Below are positions 28,699-40,634 of a stretch of DNA of 64,000 bases, piece after piece. The notes beneath the pieces were generated by a model. That model saw nothing but the letters and a program-made list of their open reading frames with translations, did no database searches and was not told where the DNA came from. Numbering within the stretch: position 1 is the stretch's first letter; every line of letters begins with the position of its first letter. This stretch comes from an uncultured Clostridia bacterium (GTDB lineage: Bacteria; Bacillota; Clostridia; UBA1381), in assembly GCA_947624485.1 (NCBI GenBank), contig CANQKM010000001.1, positions 124,001 to 188,000 of the forward strand, in the 5' to 3' direction. A program made the position numbers and the translations under genes.

Positions 28699-29874
28699 AT
28701 GAAAAAAACATTGGAAATCGTATCTGAGCTATGCGACGCGAGGCACATAACCGAGGCGAAATATGAGGAATACGAAAAGGTCATAATTCACACGGAAATT
28801 TTAATTGTAAATGAGAAAAGTCACAGGCTGCTCAGAGAGCTTAACGCAGAAATCAATGCCGAAAAGATAATTTCAACGGAAAAGGAAGTTGATATTATAA
28901 CAATAAACGCTTCGCACAAGATAACCGCGAACGCGCTGCCAAAACCCGGCTCGATCCTTACCGTGAACGGCGGGCTTGAAATAGAGCCGGGCGCACGGGA
29001 GGCTGTAAGTCGATACGCGGCAATTATTGTAAACGGCAATCTGGAGTGCCCGGAGAGTATGATGAGCGAGCTTGCCGATATAGATGTAAACGGTATGATA
29101 GGAACATACCCGGACGGTTATGTAAAGCTCAAAAATAACTTTGTGATTGACAAATACTTTCCTGTACGCGCGTCGGATAATGGCAGATATTACGCGGGAA
29201 GCGCCGTAAAGCTGATCGATAAATCGGTTGATACCGCAAAACTGATTGAAAAAAACGTGCGGTTTAAGACGAAGCGTTTTATCGTGCCGGAGGAAATGCT
29301 CAATGAATGTCTGCCGATGTTTGATGAAACCGTGGAGCTTTTTGTCGCTCCGGAGGGATTTTCGATTGCCGACGGAAGCAAAAAACTCAATGAGGAGCTT
29401 GTAAACGAATACGGCGGAAAAATATTCATATACGGCGATCTTGACGCTCGGGGAGACATCACGGATGTTTTGCGTAGAATTGAACGCCTCGAGGTCACAG
29501 GCAAAGTAAAGGTCGATAAAGAAAATGAGGAAGCGTTTAGAGCGATTGGGGCAAAGTACAGAAGGCTTGATGTCGTAATAACCGAGCGCAAGGAAGGAAA
29601 TGGATCGCTTAACGCCGCCAGCCTGCGCATAACAGCAGTAATGCTGGAGAACTCGGAGAACGTCGTCGAAATAGGAAACGCAGCAAGCATTGAGATAGAC
29701 GAGGATGTCACGGCGGAGAGCATCGAGAAAAAACTTAAAGTGGAAAACGCCGCAAAAGTGGTGTGTTCCGATGAACAGTATGCCGCAGTGTGCAAGGTTT
29801 GCGGCAACGCCGCTAAAATCAGTGTTCGCGATAAAAACCGCGTTGAAATTACCTGCGAAAGATACGATATGTAA
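28699..29874 (+). CDS. Unknown protein paired with ECF sigma factor
   Basis: 391 residues, soluble, no signal peptide or membrane helix. After a helical N-terminus (LCDARHITEAKYEEYEKV) it shows recurrent short strands with VNG or similar turns: ILTVNGGLEIEPGA, IIVNGNLECPESM, IDVNGMIGTYPDG, IFIYGDLDARGDI, LEVTGKVKVD. This suggests a repeating beta structure, loosely bactofilin-like. Three cysteines occur close together near the end (KVVCSDEQYAAVCKVCGNA). It starts 1 base after the sigma stop with GAAGGGA 8 bases upstream, so the two are one unit. I do not recognise the family. Confidence 0.6.
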   Translation: MKKTLEIVSELCDARHITEAKYEEYEKVIIHTEILIVNEKSHRLLRELNAEINAEKIISTEKEVDIITINASHKITANALPKPGSILTVNGGLEIEPGAREAVSRYAAIIVNGNLECPESMMSELADIDVNGMIGTYPDGYVKLKNNFVIDKYFPVRASDNGRYYAGSAVKLIDKSVDTAKLIEKNVRFKTKRFIVPEEMLNECLPMFDETVELFVAPEGFSIADGSKKLNEELVNEYGGKIFIYGDLDARGDITDVLRRIERLEVTGKVKVDKENEEAFRAIGAKYRRLDVVITERKEGNGSLNAASLRITAVMLENSENVVEIGNAASIEIDEDVTAESIEKKLKVENAAKVVCSDEQYAAVCKVCGNAAKISVRDKNRVEITCERYDM

Positions 29875-29894
29875 TGGATGATTAAAAAAATCTC

Positions 29895-29924
29895 TTGACA
29901 AACCGGCGTCAAAGTGTGTATAAT
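29895..29924 (+). promoter_or_regulatory. Promoter of thrS leader
   Basis: TTGACA (29895-29900) and TATAAT (29919-29924) are 18 bases apart, starting transcription near 29931, just upstream of the T-box. Confidence 0.85.
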
Positions 29925-29929
29925 ACAAA

Positions 29930-30183
29930 TAAGGCGATGACAAAGACAGTAGTTTCACGCAAAACCAAACGAGAGAGAGAACGGCGCGGCTGGGAACGTT
30001 CTTTTGGGGGCGGGGAATGAACACCACTTTGGAGCCGCGCGCGGAACGGTTTTCCTATTATGCGCGCCGTATACCCGAACGATATCGGGGAAAATGAAGT
30101 TATAAATCAGGGTGGAACCGTGCATAGTATGCGCCCCTGAAGAAAGGATATAAAAATATCCGTTTTCTTCGGAGGCGCTTTTT
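29930..30183 (+). promoter_or_regulatory. Threonine T-box leader
   Basis: The 360-bp gap before thrS is a T-box. The conserved T-box bases AGGGTGGAACCG lie at 30109-30120 and pair in the antiterminator; the terminator follows. Stem I is long and GC-rich (30000-30070). The likely specifier is the threonine codon ACC at 30023-30025 within GAACACCACTTT, though the neighbouring ACA also codes for threonine. Uncharged tRNA-Thr should stabilise the antiterminator and turn on thrS. Confidence 0.93.
30131..30183 (+). terminator. T-box regulated terminator
   Basis: GCGCC plus TGAAGAAAGGATAT pairs with ATATCC...TTTCTTC plus GGCGC and is followed by TTTTT. It overlaps the 3' part of the T-box and is the off-state structure. 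Confidence 0.85.
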
Positions 30184-30234
30184 GTGTGAAAATCTCCGAA
30201 ACGCAAACGGAACAAAAAAGGAGAGGATTTTAAA

Positions 30235-31995
30235 ATGGCTGAAATCACAGAAATGAACGAGCTGCAAACGCTTCGCCACAGCGCGTCGCACGTGCTGGCG
30301 CAGGCGGTGAAAAGGCTTTTCCCCGACACAAAGCTTGCGATCGGCCCGGCTATTGACACGGGCTTTTACTACGACTTTGACACGGAGCATGCGTTTACTC
30401 CGGAGGATTTGGAAGCTCTCGAAAAGGAAATGAAGAAAATCGCAAAGGAGAACCTTAAAATCGAGCGCTTCGAGCTTCCCAGAGCCGAGGCGCTGGAACT
30501 TATGAAGGACGAGCCGTACAAGGTCGAGCTTATAAACGACCTGCCCGAGGACGCGACAATATCGTTCTATAAGCAGGGCGATTTTACCGACCTCTGCGCT
30601 GGCCCGCACGTAAACTACACGTCGAAGGTAAAGGCGTTTAAGCTTCTTTCCGCTACGGGCGCGTACTGGCGCGGCGACGAGCATAACAAGATGCTGCAGC
30701 GCATTTACGGCACGGCGTTTACAAATAAGGCTGACCTCGAAGCGCATCTGGAGCAGCTTGAAGAAGCGAAGAAGCGCGACCATAACAAGCTCGGACGTGA
30801 TCTCGAACTGTTTACGACCGTTGATTATATCGGTCAGGGCTTGCCTATAATGCTGCCGAAGGGCGCGAGAATAATTCAGACGCTCCAGCGCTGGGTTGAG
30901 GACGAGGAGCAGAAGCGCGGCTGGCAGCTTACGAAAACGCCGTTTATGGCGAAAAGCGACCTTTATAAAATCTCCGGTCACTGGGATCACTATCAGGACG
31001 GTATGTTTGTTTTGGGCGATCCCGAAAAGGACAAGGAGGTTTACGCGCTGCGTCCGATGACTTGCCCGTTCCAGTACCAGGCGTTTTTGAACCGCGGACG
31101 CTCGTACCGCGATTTGCCGATGAGACTTAACGAAACCTCGACGCTTTTCCGTAACGAGGCGTCGGGCGAAATGCACGGACTTATCCGCGTAAGACAGTTT
31201 ACGATTTCCGAGGGACACCTCATGTGTACTCCGGAGCAGCTTGCGGGCGAGTTTAAGCACTGCCTTGAGCTTGCAAACTATATGCTTGACGTACTCGGAC
31301 TTAAGGAGGATATAACCTACCGCTTCTCGCAGTGGGATCCCGACGACAGAGAAAAGTATATCGGCACAAAGGAGCAGTGGGACGAGGCGCAGGGCGTTAT
31401 GAAGGATATACTTGACGAAATCGGTCTCGAATACAAGATAGGCATAGGCGAGGCGGCGTTCTACGGACCGAAGCTCGACCTTCAGATTAAGAACGTACAC
31501 GGCAAAGAAGACACGCTTATCACGATCCAGATAGACCAGATGCTTGCCGAAAAATTTGGTATGGAGTACACCGACAGGGACGGCACGAAAAAGAACCCGT
31601 ATATCATCCACAGAACGAGTATCGGCTGTTATGAGAGAACGCTTGCGCTCCTTATCGAAAAGTACGCCGGCGCGTTCCCGACATGGCTCGCGCCCGTGCA
31701 GGTGAAGATTTTGCCGATAGCGGACAGACATCTCGATTACGCTTACGAGATTAAAAAGAAGTTTGAGGAAAGCAATATATGGCGCGTGGAGATCGACGAC
31801 AGAAGCGAGAAGCTCGGCTATAAGCTCCGCGAGGCGCAGCTTGAAAAAGTGCCGTATATGCTCGTTGTCGGCGACAAGGACGCCCAAGCCGGTACGGTAT
31901 CGGTACGCTCCAGAAAAGAGGGCGACAAGGGCGCTATGGAAATCAGCGAATTTATAGCGCAGATTAAGGAAGAGATCGACAATAAGGTGAGATAA
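30235..31995 (+). CDS. thrS: Threonyl-tRNA synthetase, lacking TGS domain
   Basis: 586 residues. It begins in the second additional domain of ordinary ThrRS (LRHSASHVLAQAVKRLFPDTKLAIGPAIDTGFYYDFD), so the N-terminal TGS domain of about 60 residues is absent. The class II catalytic core is complete (MTCPFQYQ, FRNEASGEMHGLIRVRQFT, HRTSIGCYERTLALL) and a C-terminal anticodon-binding domain is present. The editing-domain signatures are retained, for example FTDLCAGPHV. It is controlled by the upstream T-box. Confidence 0.96.
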   Translation: MAEITEMNELQTLRHSASHVLAQAVKRLFPDTKLAIGPAIDTGFYYDFDTEHAFTPEDLEALEKEMKKIAKENLKIERFELPRAEALELMKDEPYKVELINDLPEDATISFYKQGDFTDLCAGPHVNYTSKVKAFKLLSATGAYWRGDEHNKMLQRIYGTAFTNKADLEAHLEQLEEAKKRDHNKLGRDLELFTTVDYIGQGLPIMLPKGARIIQTLQRWVEDEEQKRGWQLTKTPFMAKSDLYKISGHWDHYQDGMFVLGDPEKDKEVYALRPMTCPFQYQAFLNRGRSYRDLPMRLNETSTLFRNEASGEMHGLIRVRQFTISEGHLMCTPEQLAGEFKHCLELANYMLDVLGLKEDITYRFSQWDPDDREKYIGTKEQWDEAQGVMKDILDEIGLEYKIGIGEAAFYGPKLDLQIKNVHGKEDTLITIQIDQMLAEKFGMEYTDRDGTKKNPYIIHRTSIGCYERTLALLIEKYAGAFPTWLAPVQVKILPIADRHLDYAYEIKKKFEESNIWRVEIDDRSEKLGYKLREAQLEKVPYMLVVGDKDAQAGTVSVRSRKEGDKGAMEISEFIAQIKEEIDNKVR

Positions 31996-32006
31996 GTAAC
32001 CGTTTT

Positions 32007-32043
32007 CCCTTTGCCGGCATAGTATAACTTATGCTGCAAGGGG
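32007..32043 (+). other. Hairpin covering the yunB ribosome-binding site
   Basis: CCCTTTGC...GGCATA pairs with TATGCTGCAAGGGG, with one bulge. The 3' arm contains the GGGG of the yunB ribosome site (GGGAGAGG, 32041-32048). It is not followed by T residues, so it is not a terminator. Translational control is possible but unproven. Confidence 0.45.
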
Positions 32044-32056
32044 AGAGGTGGTTGTT

Positions 32057-32698
32057 ATGAGACTCGGTATATCGTACGCATCAAGGCGAAGAACAAGGCA
32101 CGGCGGCAGGCTTGGTATTGTATTGTTTGCGGCTATGGTTTTCGCGGGCGTAACAATAACGATTCTCATACGCCTTCAGCCCGTCGTGATCGACTATGCG
32201 GAAAAATACGCGTCATCCGTCGCCGACAGTGTTGTGAATAAGGCGATACAGGAGGTCTACTCGGACGGCGACTATTCCTGCACCACCGAAATAAGCGGTA
32301 AAAGCGTCAGGACGGTGGAAACGGACACGGCAAAAATAAACCGCCTGAAGTCCGCGTTAAATCAGGCGCTGCATGACGGCATGAGCGAGTGCGAAACGGT
32401 GTATATACCGCTTGGCAGCGCGCTTAACTGGTATTTTCTGTCGGGTATGGGGCCGAAGATACCGATAAGAATATGTCCCGTCAGCGTTATAAATATGGAC
32501 TTACGCGACGATTTTTCGTCAGAGGGCATAAATCAGGTGTACCATAAAATCTATCTTGACGTGACGCTTGAAATGTCGTATATCGGGCTAATGTCCTCGC
32601 GCTCGCAGACGGTACGCACAACGGCGCTTGTGAGCGAGACGGTAATCGTCGGCGATACGCCGGAGTATTACGGCACGGGAGAAATTGCCGTAGAATAA
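32057..32698 (+). CDS. yunB: Sporulation protein YunB
   Basis: 213 residues. One N-terminal membrane helix (LGIVLFAAMVFAGVTITILI, about 20-40), preceded by a positively charged arginine-rich stretch, anchors a domain outside the membrane. RLQPVVIDYAEKYASSVADSVVNKAI and PLGSALNWYFLSGMGPKIPIRICPVSV match YunB, a sigma-E-dependent sporulation protein of Bacilli and Clostridia whose exact role is unclear. GGGAGAGG is 8 bases before the ATG at 32057; a GTG at 32048 would overlap that site. Confidence 0.85.
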   Translation: MRLGISYASRRRTRHGGRLGIVLFAAMVFAGVTITILIRLQPVVIDYAEKYASSVADSVVNKAIQEVYSDGDYSCTTEISGKSVRTVETDTAKINRLKSALNQALHDGMSECETVYIPLGSALNWYFLSGMGPKIPIRICPVSVINMDLRDDFSSEGINQVYHKIYLDVTLEMSYIGLMSSRSQTVRTTALVSETVIVGDTPEYYGTGEIAVE

Positions 32699-35859
<3,161 letters not shown>

Positions 35860-35908
35860 GTTTACATAATATTTTTATGTAAACTAAATTTACATTATTT
35901 GGAAAAAT

Positions 35909-36622
35909 ATGGATAAAATTATAATTGTTGACTGCAGAGCGGACAACGAAACAATAAAAGAATTAGAAAAAACATGCAACGCGGTTATTCCGACGGTAAG
36001 GCTCAATTGTCTGTACGACGCGGTCGCGTCGCACGCGGATATGCAGATACATTATCTCGGCAGTGACCGTTTTGTTTGCGCACCCGAAGCGTACGGGCAT
36101 TATAAAAAGCTGCTGCCGACCGGATTTGCGCTTATAAAAGGCAGCGCCGGCTTAAGCCCGAAATATCCCGACGACATTGCGTACAATGCCGCTGCACTTA
36201 AGGACTGCGTGATTTGTAAATCGCGCTGTACGGCGATAGAAATTCTCAAAACGTATGGGAGTAAGGGTGCGGACATTCTGAACGCCGCACAGGGGTATGC
36301 AAAATGCAGTACGTGCGTCGTAAACGGTCATGCAATCATAACGGCTGACAGCAGTATATCGGGCGCAGCCGAAAAGCACGGTATAGACGTTCTTAAAATA
36401 CGTGAAGGTCATATAGAGCTTCGCGGAATGAATTACGGATTTATCGGCGGAGCGTCGGGACTGATTGATAGGAATGTGCTGGCGTTTAACGGCGAACTGT
36501 CAGCGCATCCGGACGGCGATAATATAAAAAACTTCTGTAAAAACCACGGCGCAGAAGTAATTGAACTTAAAAAAGGCATACTGACCGATATAGGTTCGAT
36601 TATAACCAATACGGATTTTTAA
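35909..36622 (+). CDS. DUF6873-like protein, GME-type fold
   Basis: 237 residues. The sequence runs MDKIIIVDCRADNETIKELEKTC, LGSDRFVCAPEAYGHYKKLLP, KSRCTAIEILKTYG, CVVNGHAIITADSSISGAAEKHGIDVLKI, MNYGFIGGASGLIDRNVLAFNG. The repeated beta-alpha pattern and the GFIGGASG segment recall guanidino-modifying-enzyme-fold proteins grouped as DUF6873. No catalytic Cys/His/Glu triad is certain by eye. It has a weak ribosome site and follows an AT-rich 10-bp palindrome (35860-35884). Function unknown. Confidence 0.6.
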   Translation: MDKIIIVDCRADNETIKELEKTCNAVIPTVRLNCLYDAVASHADMQIHYLGSDRFVCAPEAYGHYKKLLPTGFALIKGSAGLSPKYPDDIAYNAAALKDCVICKSRCTAIEILKTYGSKGADILNAAQGYAKCSTCVVNGHAIITADSSISGAAEKHGIDVLKIREGHIELRGMNYGFIGGASGLIDRNVLAFNGELSAHPDGDNIKNFCKNHGAEVIELKKGILTDIGSIITNTDF

Positions 36623-36721
36623 TGCCTTAATCCTTAAAATTATGCTTCCAAGTAAAATAAAGAGCGATTTATCCGACTTGGATTTATATTTTGCTATAAC
36701 TCCCTTTCAGAGGTTCAACTC

Positions 36722-36964
36722 CTATTTTTCCTGCGGATGCTTTTCGAGCCAGTCTATTATGTCAAGGCTCTCATACAGCGGCTTGCCGTCGATGAACAAA
36801 CACGGCACTTGATCCTTGCCGCCGATTTCCATAAGACGCTTAAAATCCTCCTCGCTTTTCATTACGTCATGCATTTCAATATCCGTTCTGCCGAGACGCT
36901 TAATCGCGTCAAACACTCTCACGCAGTACGGACATGTGTCAAATTTGTAAAGCTCCAGTTTCAT
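36722..36964 (-). CDS. Glutaredoxin-like protein
   Basis: 80 residues of thioredoxin fold. The redox motif CPYC is at residues 12-15 and the cis-proline appears in DQVPCLFIDG, followed by PLYESLDIIDWLEK, typical of glutaredoxin or GST N-domain proteins. It would reduce disulfides or glutathionylated proteins. Clostridia usually lack glutathione, so another thiol may serve. It follows rnr by 14 bases in the same direction. Confidence 0.8.
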   Translation of the reverse strand: MKLELYKFDTCPYCVRVFDAIKRLGRTDIEMHDVMKSEEDFKRLMEIGGKDQVPCLFIDGKPLYESLDIIDWLEKHPQEK

Positions 36965-36978
36965 TTTTTATTCTCCTT

Positions 36979-39087
36979 TTATAAATTATTTTCTTCAAAT
37001 ATAAAATCGATCTGCCGCGACAGTATATCACTGCGTATAAGCGTAACTCTCACCCTATCGCCCGCGCCGTACATGCGACCGCCGCGCTTGCCGTTTGCAG
37101 TGCCGTTTTGCTCGTCATACATATAATAGTCGTCATTCATACTTTCATAGCGCACAAGTCCTTCAACAGTGTTGTCCAGCTCAACGAATATGCCAAAGCC
37201 CGTCACGCCCGATATTACGGCGTCAAAGCTCTCACCCACAAACCTGCTCATATAAGCGGCTATCATTAAATCGTCCGCGTCACGCTCCGCGTTTTCGGCG
37301 GTTATTTCCGCTTCGCTTGAGTGTGACGCCGCCTCGGCAATTCCGCGCGGCGATATGTTTTCTCCGTTTATGAGCTTTGTAAGCACGCGGTGTACAACAA
37401 GGTCGGGATAACGGCGTATCGGCGACGTAAAATGGCAGTAGTATTTTGCCGCAAGTCCGAAGTGACCGAGGTTGTCGGGTGAATATCTTGCTTTCATCAT
37501 CGCGCGCAGCATTTCACTCGACACCGTTCTTTCGCCCGCGCTGTCCTTAACCTCGTCCAGCACGCGCTGAAAATCCTTCGGAGTCACCGCTTTGTCCTCT
37601 GCACCGGTGTTAATCTGCAATCCGTATTTTAATATAAGCTTGTTGAAATCGCGTATTTTATCGACCGACGGCGGCTCATGCACGCGGTATATAAACGGTA
37701 TATCTGCTTTTTGAGCCGTTTCCGCAACCGTTTCATTTGCCGCGAGCATAAATTCCTCAATCATTCTGTTTGACACGCCGCGGTCGGCGGCTGTTATATC
37801 CTCAACCTCTCCTTCGGCGTTCATCACAATATGACATTCGGGAAAATCAAAATCAATAGCGCCGCGCCGCATACGCTTATTCCTTAATATTTCAGCAAGA
37901 CGCTCCATTTCACGCAGCGCCGGCAGCATATAGCCGTACCTTTCGTTAAGCGCGTCGTCCGAGCCTTCAAGGAGCGTGTTTGCATTATTGTATGTCATGC
38001 GTTCCTTTGAACGTATAACCGTTTTCGCAAGGCGGCTGTTTACAACATTTCCGCTCCCGTCAATTTCCATAGAGCATGTAAACGCAAGCCTGTCCTCGTC
38101 GGGGCGAAGCGAACATATACCGTTTGACAGAGTTTCGGGAAGCATCGGTATAACCCTGTCCGGCAGGTACACGCTTGTGCCGCGCTCGTACGCCTCGGTA
38201 TCTACGGCACTCCCCTCCCCTACGTAGTACGACACATCCGCTATATGCACATGAAGCATATAGTTTCCGTTATCGAGGCGTTCAACGGACACCGCGTCGT
38301 CAAAATCCTTCGCGTCGTCACCGTCTATTGTAAATATAAGCTCCGACCGTCTGTCCTCTCTGCCGTTTATTTCGTGTTCCGTGACGGTCTTTGCGGTATG
38401 CGCGGCTTCCGTAAGCGTCTCCGCGTCAAATTCACGCTTTATACCGCTGCTTATAACTATGCCCTCCATAATTCCGCTTACGGAGCTTTCATCGCCGAGA
38501 ACATCGGTAACGGAAGCGTATATCCGCCCGTCGGCATTGTAATCGAGATCGGAAACCGCAGCCCTATCCCCCACCGCCGCGCCGCAGCTGTTTTCGGGCG
38601 CGATATATATTTTGGAATATATCCTTCTGCTGTCGGGACGCAGACACAGACAACCGTCCTTTTCCTTATATATAACTCCCACAATCGTTTTATTTGCGCG
38701 TTCAAGCACACATATAACATTGCCCTCTCTTTTGCCGCGTCCGGATGCGCTGTTTAGTTTTACAATAACAGTATCGCCGTTTAGCGCGTTCGCCATATCA
38801 GAGCCTGATACAAATATGTCCCCGCCGTCCTCACACGCTACAAAGCCGAAACGACCTGACGGATTGCATATAAGCGTGCCGGTTATACCGCCTTTTATAT
38901 CCACAGGCATATATCTGCCGCGCTTGCTCTTAGCAATCCTGCCCTCGCCAGTAAGCTCGGCAAGGATGTGTTTGAGCCTCTGCATGTCGGTTTTCGGCAC
39001 TCCCAGCACAGCCGCAAGCTCTCCGAATTTAAGCGGTACATATTCTTTTGAATTTATATATGAGGCTACTCTTTCTTTCCTGTTCAT
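36979..39087 (-). CDS. rnr: Ribonuclease R
   Basis: 702 residues. A helix-turn-helix N-terminus precedes cold-shock domains (GRFGFVACEDGGDIFVSGSDM), the RNB catalytic domain (IDGDDAKDFDDAVSVERL with the aspartates that bind magnesium, and HFTSPIRRYPDLVVHR), and a C-terminal S1 domain (FDAVISGVTGFGIFVELDNTVEG). It is a processive 3'-5' exoribonuclease that degrades structured RNA. GGAGG lies 6 bases before the ATG at 39087; the ATG two codons upstream abuts the site. Confidence 0.95.
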   Translation of the reverse strand: MNRKERVASYINSKEYVPLKFGELAAVLGVPKTDMQRLKHILAELTGEGRIAKSKRGRYMPVDIKGGITGTLICNPSGRFGFVACEDGGDIFVSGSDMANALNGDTVIVKLNSASGRGKREGNVICVLERANKTIVGVIYKEKDGCLCLRPDSRRIYSKIYIAPENSCGAAVGDRAAVSDLDYNADGRIYASVTDVLGDESSVSGIMEGIVISSGIKREFDAETLTEAAHTAKTVTEHEINGREDRRSELIFTIDGDDAKDFDDAVSVERLDNGNYMLHVHIADVSYYVGEGSAVDTEAYERGTSVYLPDRVIPMLPETLSNGICSLRPDEDRLAFTCSMEIDGSGNVVNSRLAKTVIRSKERMTYNNANTLLEGSDDALNERYGYMLPALREMERLAEILRNKRMRRGAIDFDFPECHIVMNAEGEVEDITAADRGVSNRMIEEFMLAANETVAETAQKADIPFIYRVHEPPSVDKIRDFNKLILKYGLQINTGAEDKAVTPKDFQRVLDEVKDSAGERTVSSEMLRAMMKARYSPDNLGHFGLAAKYYCHFTSPIRRYPDLVVHRVLTKLINGENISPRGIAEAASHSSEAEITAENAERDADDLMIAAYMSRFVGESFDAVISGVTGFGIFVELDNTVEGLVRYESMNDDYYMYDEQNGTANGKRGGRMYGAGDRVRVTLIRSDILSRQIDFIFEENNL

Positions 39088-39114
39088 GGTCATCCTCCGT
39101 TTTCTTTCCTATAT

Positions 39115-39142
39115 ATTTTACAATAAATTCGTAATATGTCAA
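39115..39142 (-). promoter_or_regulatory. rnr promoter
   Basis: Reading minus: TTGACA (39142-39137), 16-base spacer, TAAAAT (39120-39115), about 25 bases before the ribosome site. Confidence 0.7.
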
Positions 39143-39168
39143 TATAAAATTTTATTTTGCACACAATA

Positions 39169-39209
39169 AATGTAACACTTTTGTCACATTATAGTAACAT
39201 AATTACTAT
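39169..39209. other. Two adjacent palindromes between rnr and secD
   Basis: AATGTAACA-CTTT-TGTCACATT (39169-39190, arms match at 8 of 9) and ATAGTAA-CATAA-TTACTAT (39191-39209, arms perfect) lie side by side immediately upstream of the secD -35. They look like operator sites; no regulator is identifiable here. Confidence 0.45.
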
Positions 39210-39237
39210 TGACGAAATATGCGGTTAGTTGTATAAT
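39209..39237 (+). promoter_or_regulatory. secDF promoter
   Basis: TTGACG (39209-39214) and TATAAT (39232-39237) with a 17-base spacer. Confidence 0.75.
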
Positions 39238-39302
39238 AACCTCGTGCGATTTGTTAAATACGCTTTATTTTTAGCGAAAAAAAGAAAGGAATGAAAACGC
39301 AA

Positions 39303-40634
39303 ATGAAAAATAAGAGCATAGCAACTCTTACTATTGTTGTGCTTGCCGCGTTGCTTCTCAACTATGTCGCATTCTTCGGAATCAACATAGGCAGCTTTGA
39401 GTACGGCGGCATGTTCGGCAATAACGGCATCAAAAAAGGTATTGACCTTGCCGGCGGCTCGGTTATAACCTTCCAGGCTGTCGAAAAAGACGCAAACGGC
39501 AACAAAATCGGAGATATTGTTCCCTCAAACGAGGATATGACGTCCTTAAAGGGAATTTTCGATTTACGTATGCAGGCTGAGGGTTACACCGAAGCGCGCA
39601 TATCGAGCAGCGACGACGGTAAAATCACCGTTGAAATCCCAGAAATGCAGGATACGGACGCTGCCGCGGAGCTTCTCGGTACAACGGCGAAGCTTACATT
39701 TAACGACGCGGACGGCAATGTAATTCTCGACGCGGGTACAGACCTTAAGAGCGCATCGTACGAGTTCGGCGCAACCGAGCAGGGTACGGCGGCAACACAT
39801 CACGTTAAGGTTGAATTTAATCCCGACGCGAGACAGAAGTTCGCGGACGCAACAAGAGCGGCTGCGGCACGCGTAAGCGAAGGCAAGAACTACATCGCGA
39901 TCGTAAAGGACGGCGAGATTGTTTCGCAGCCGAGCGTATCAAAGGAGATCGACGAGTCGTCTTGTGTAATCACAGGTCAGTTTACGGCTGATTCGGCAAG
40001 ACAGCTTGCGAACCAGATCCAGTCGGGAAGCCTTCCTGTTGACCTCGAAATCGCGGGCGCGAACAAGGTCGGAGCGGAGCTTGGTCCGGACGCGCTGAAG
40101 AACAGCATTATCGCGGCGGCGATCGGTCTTTTGCTTATCATGATATTCATGATCGTTATGTACAGACTTCCCGGTCTTATCGCCGATATATCGCTTCTCA
40201 TATATGTAGGTCTTATGGCGCTTATTATGGGACTGTTCCACTTTAACCTCTCCCTTTCGGGTATCGCGGGTATCGTTCTTTCGATCGGTATGGCGGTCGA
40301 CGCGGACTGTATCATCTTCGAGAGAGTTAAGGAAGAAATGCGGCTCGGAAAGACGATAAGAGCTTCCGTAATGTCAGGCTTTGACAAGGCGTTCTCGGCA
40401 ATCTTTGACTCGAACGTAACAACCATTATTACTTGTATCGTTCTCATCCTGTCAAAGATAAGCACAATCACAGGCTTTGCATGGACGCTCGGTATCGGCG
40501 TAATACTCAGTATGTTTACGGCGATTGTAATTACCAAGTTCCTTATGAAGCAGCTTTTAGGTATAGGTATTGAGAACAGAAGCCTGTTCTGCCCCGCAAA
40601 AGCTAAAAAAGGAGGTGCGGAAGCCAATGTTTAA
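39303..40634 (+). CDS. secD: Protein translocase subunit SecD
   Basis: 443 residues. One N-terminal helix (IATLTIVVLAALLLNYVAFF), a large extracytoplasmic domain starting at GIDLAGGSVITFQ, then five more helices with the conserved GPDALKNSIIAAAIGLLLI and SIGMAVDADCIIFERVKEE. With SecF it uses the ion gradient to pull proteins out of the SecYEG channel. The ATG at 39303 is 12 bases from GAAAGGA; the ATG at 39291 directly abuts it, so the exact start is uncertain. Confidence 0.95.
   Translation: MKNKSIATLTIVVLAALLLNYVAFFGINIGSFEYGGMFGNNGIKKGIDLAGGSVITFQAVEKDANGNKIGDIVPSNEDMTSLKGIFDLRMQAEGYTEARISSSDDGKITVEIPEMQDTDAAAELLGTTAKLTFNDADGNVILDAGTDLKSASYEFGATEQGTAATHHVKVEFNPDARQKFADATRAAAARVSEGKNYIAIVKDGEIVSQPSVSKEIDESSCVITGQFTADSARQLANQIQSGSLPVDLEIAGANKVGAELGPDALKNSIIAAAIGLLLIMIFMIVMYRLPGLIADISLLIYVGLMALIMGLFHFNLSLSGIAGIVLSIGMAVDADCIIFERVKEEMRLGKTIRASVMSGFDKAFSAIFDSNVTTIITCIVLILSKISTITGFAWTLGIGVILSMFTAIVITKFLMKQLLGIGIENRSLFCPAKAKKGGAEANV

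Noticed and set aside
28873..30027. Minus-strand open frame of 384 codons
   Set aside because: Antisense to the unknown protein at 28699, which has a good ribosome site and coupling to the sigma factor; this frame is Phe/Tyr/His-rich and has no domain.
30100..31887. Minus-strand open frame of 595 codons
   Set aside because: Antisense to thrS and the T-box; no plausible protein features.
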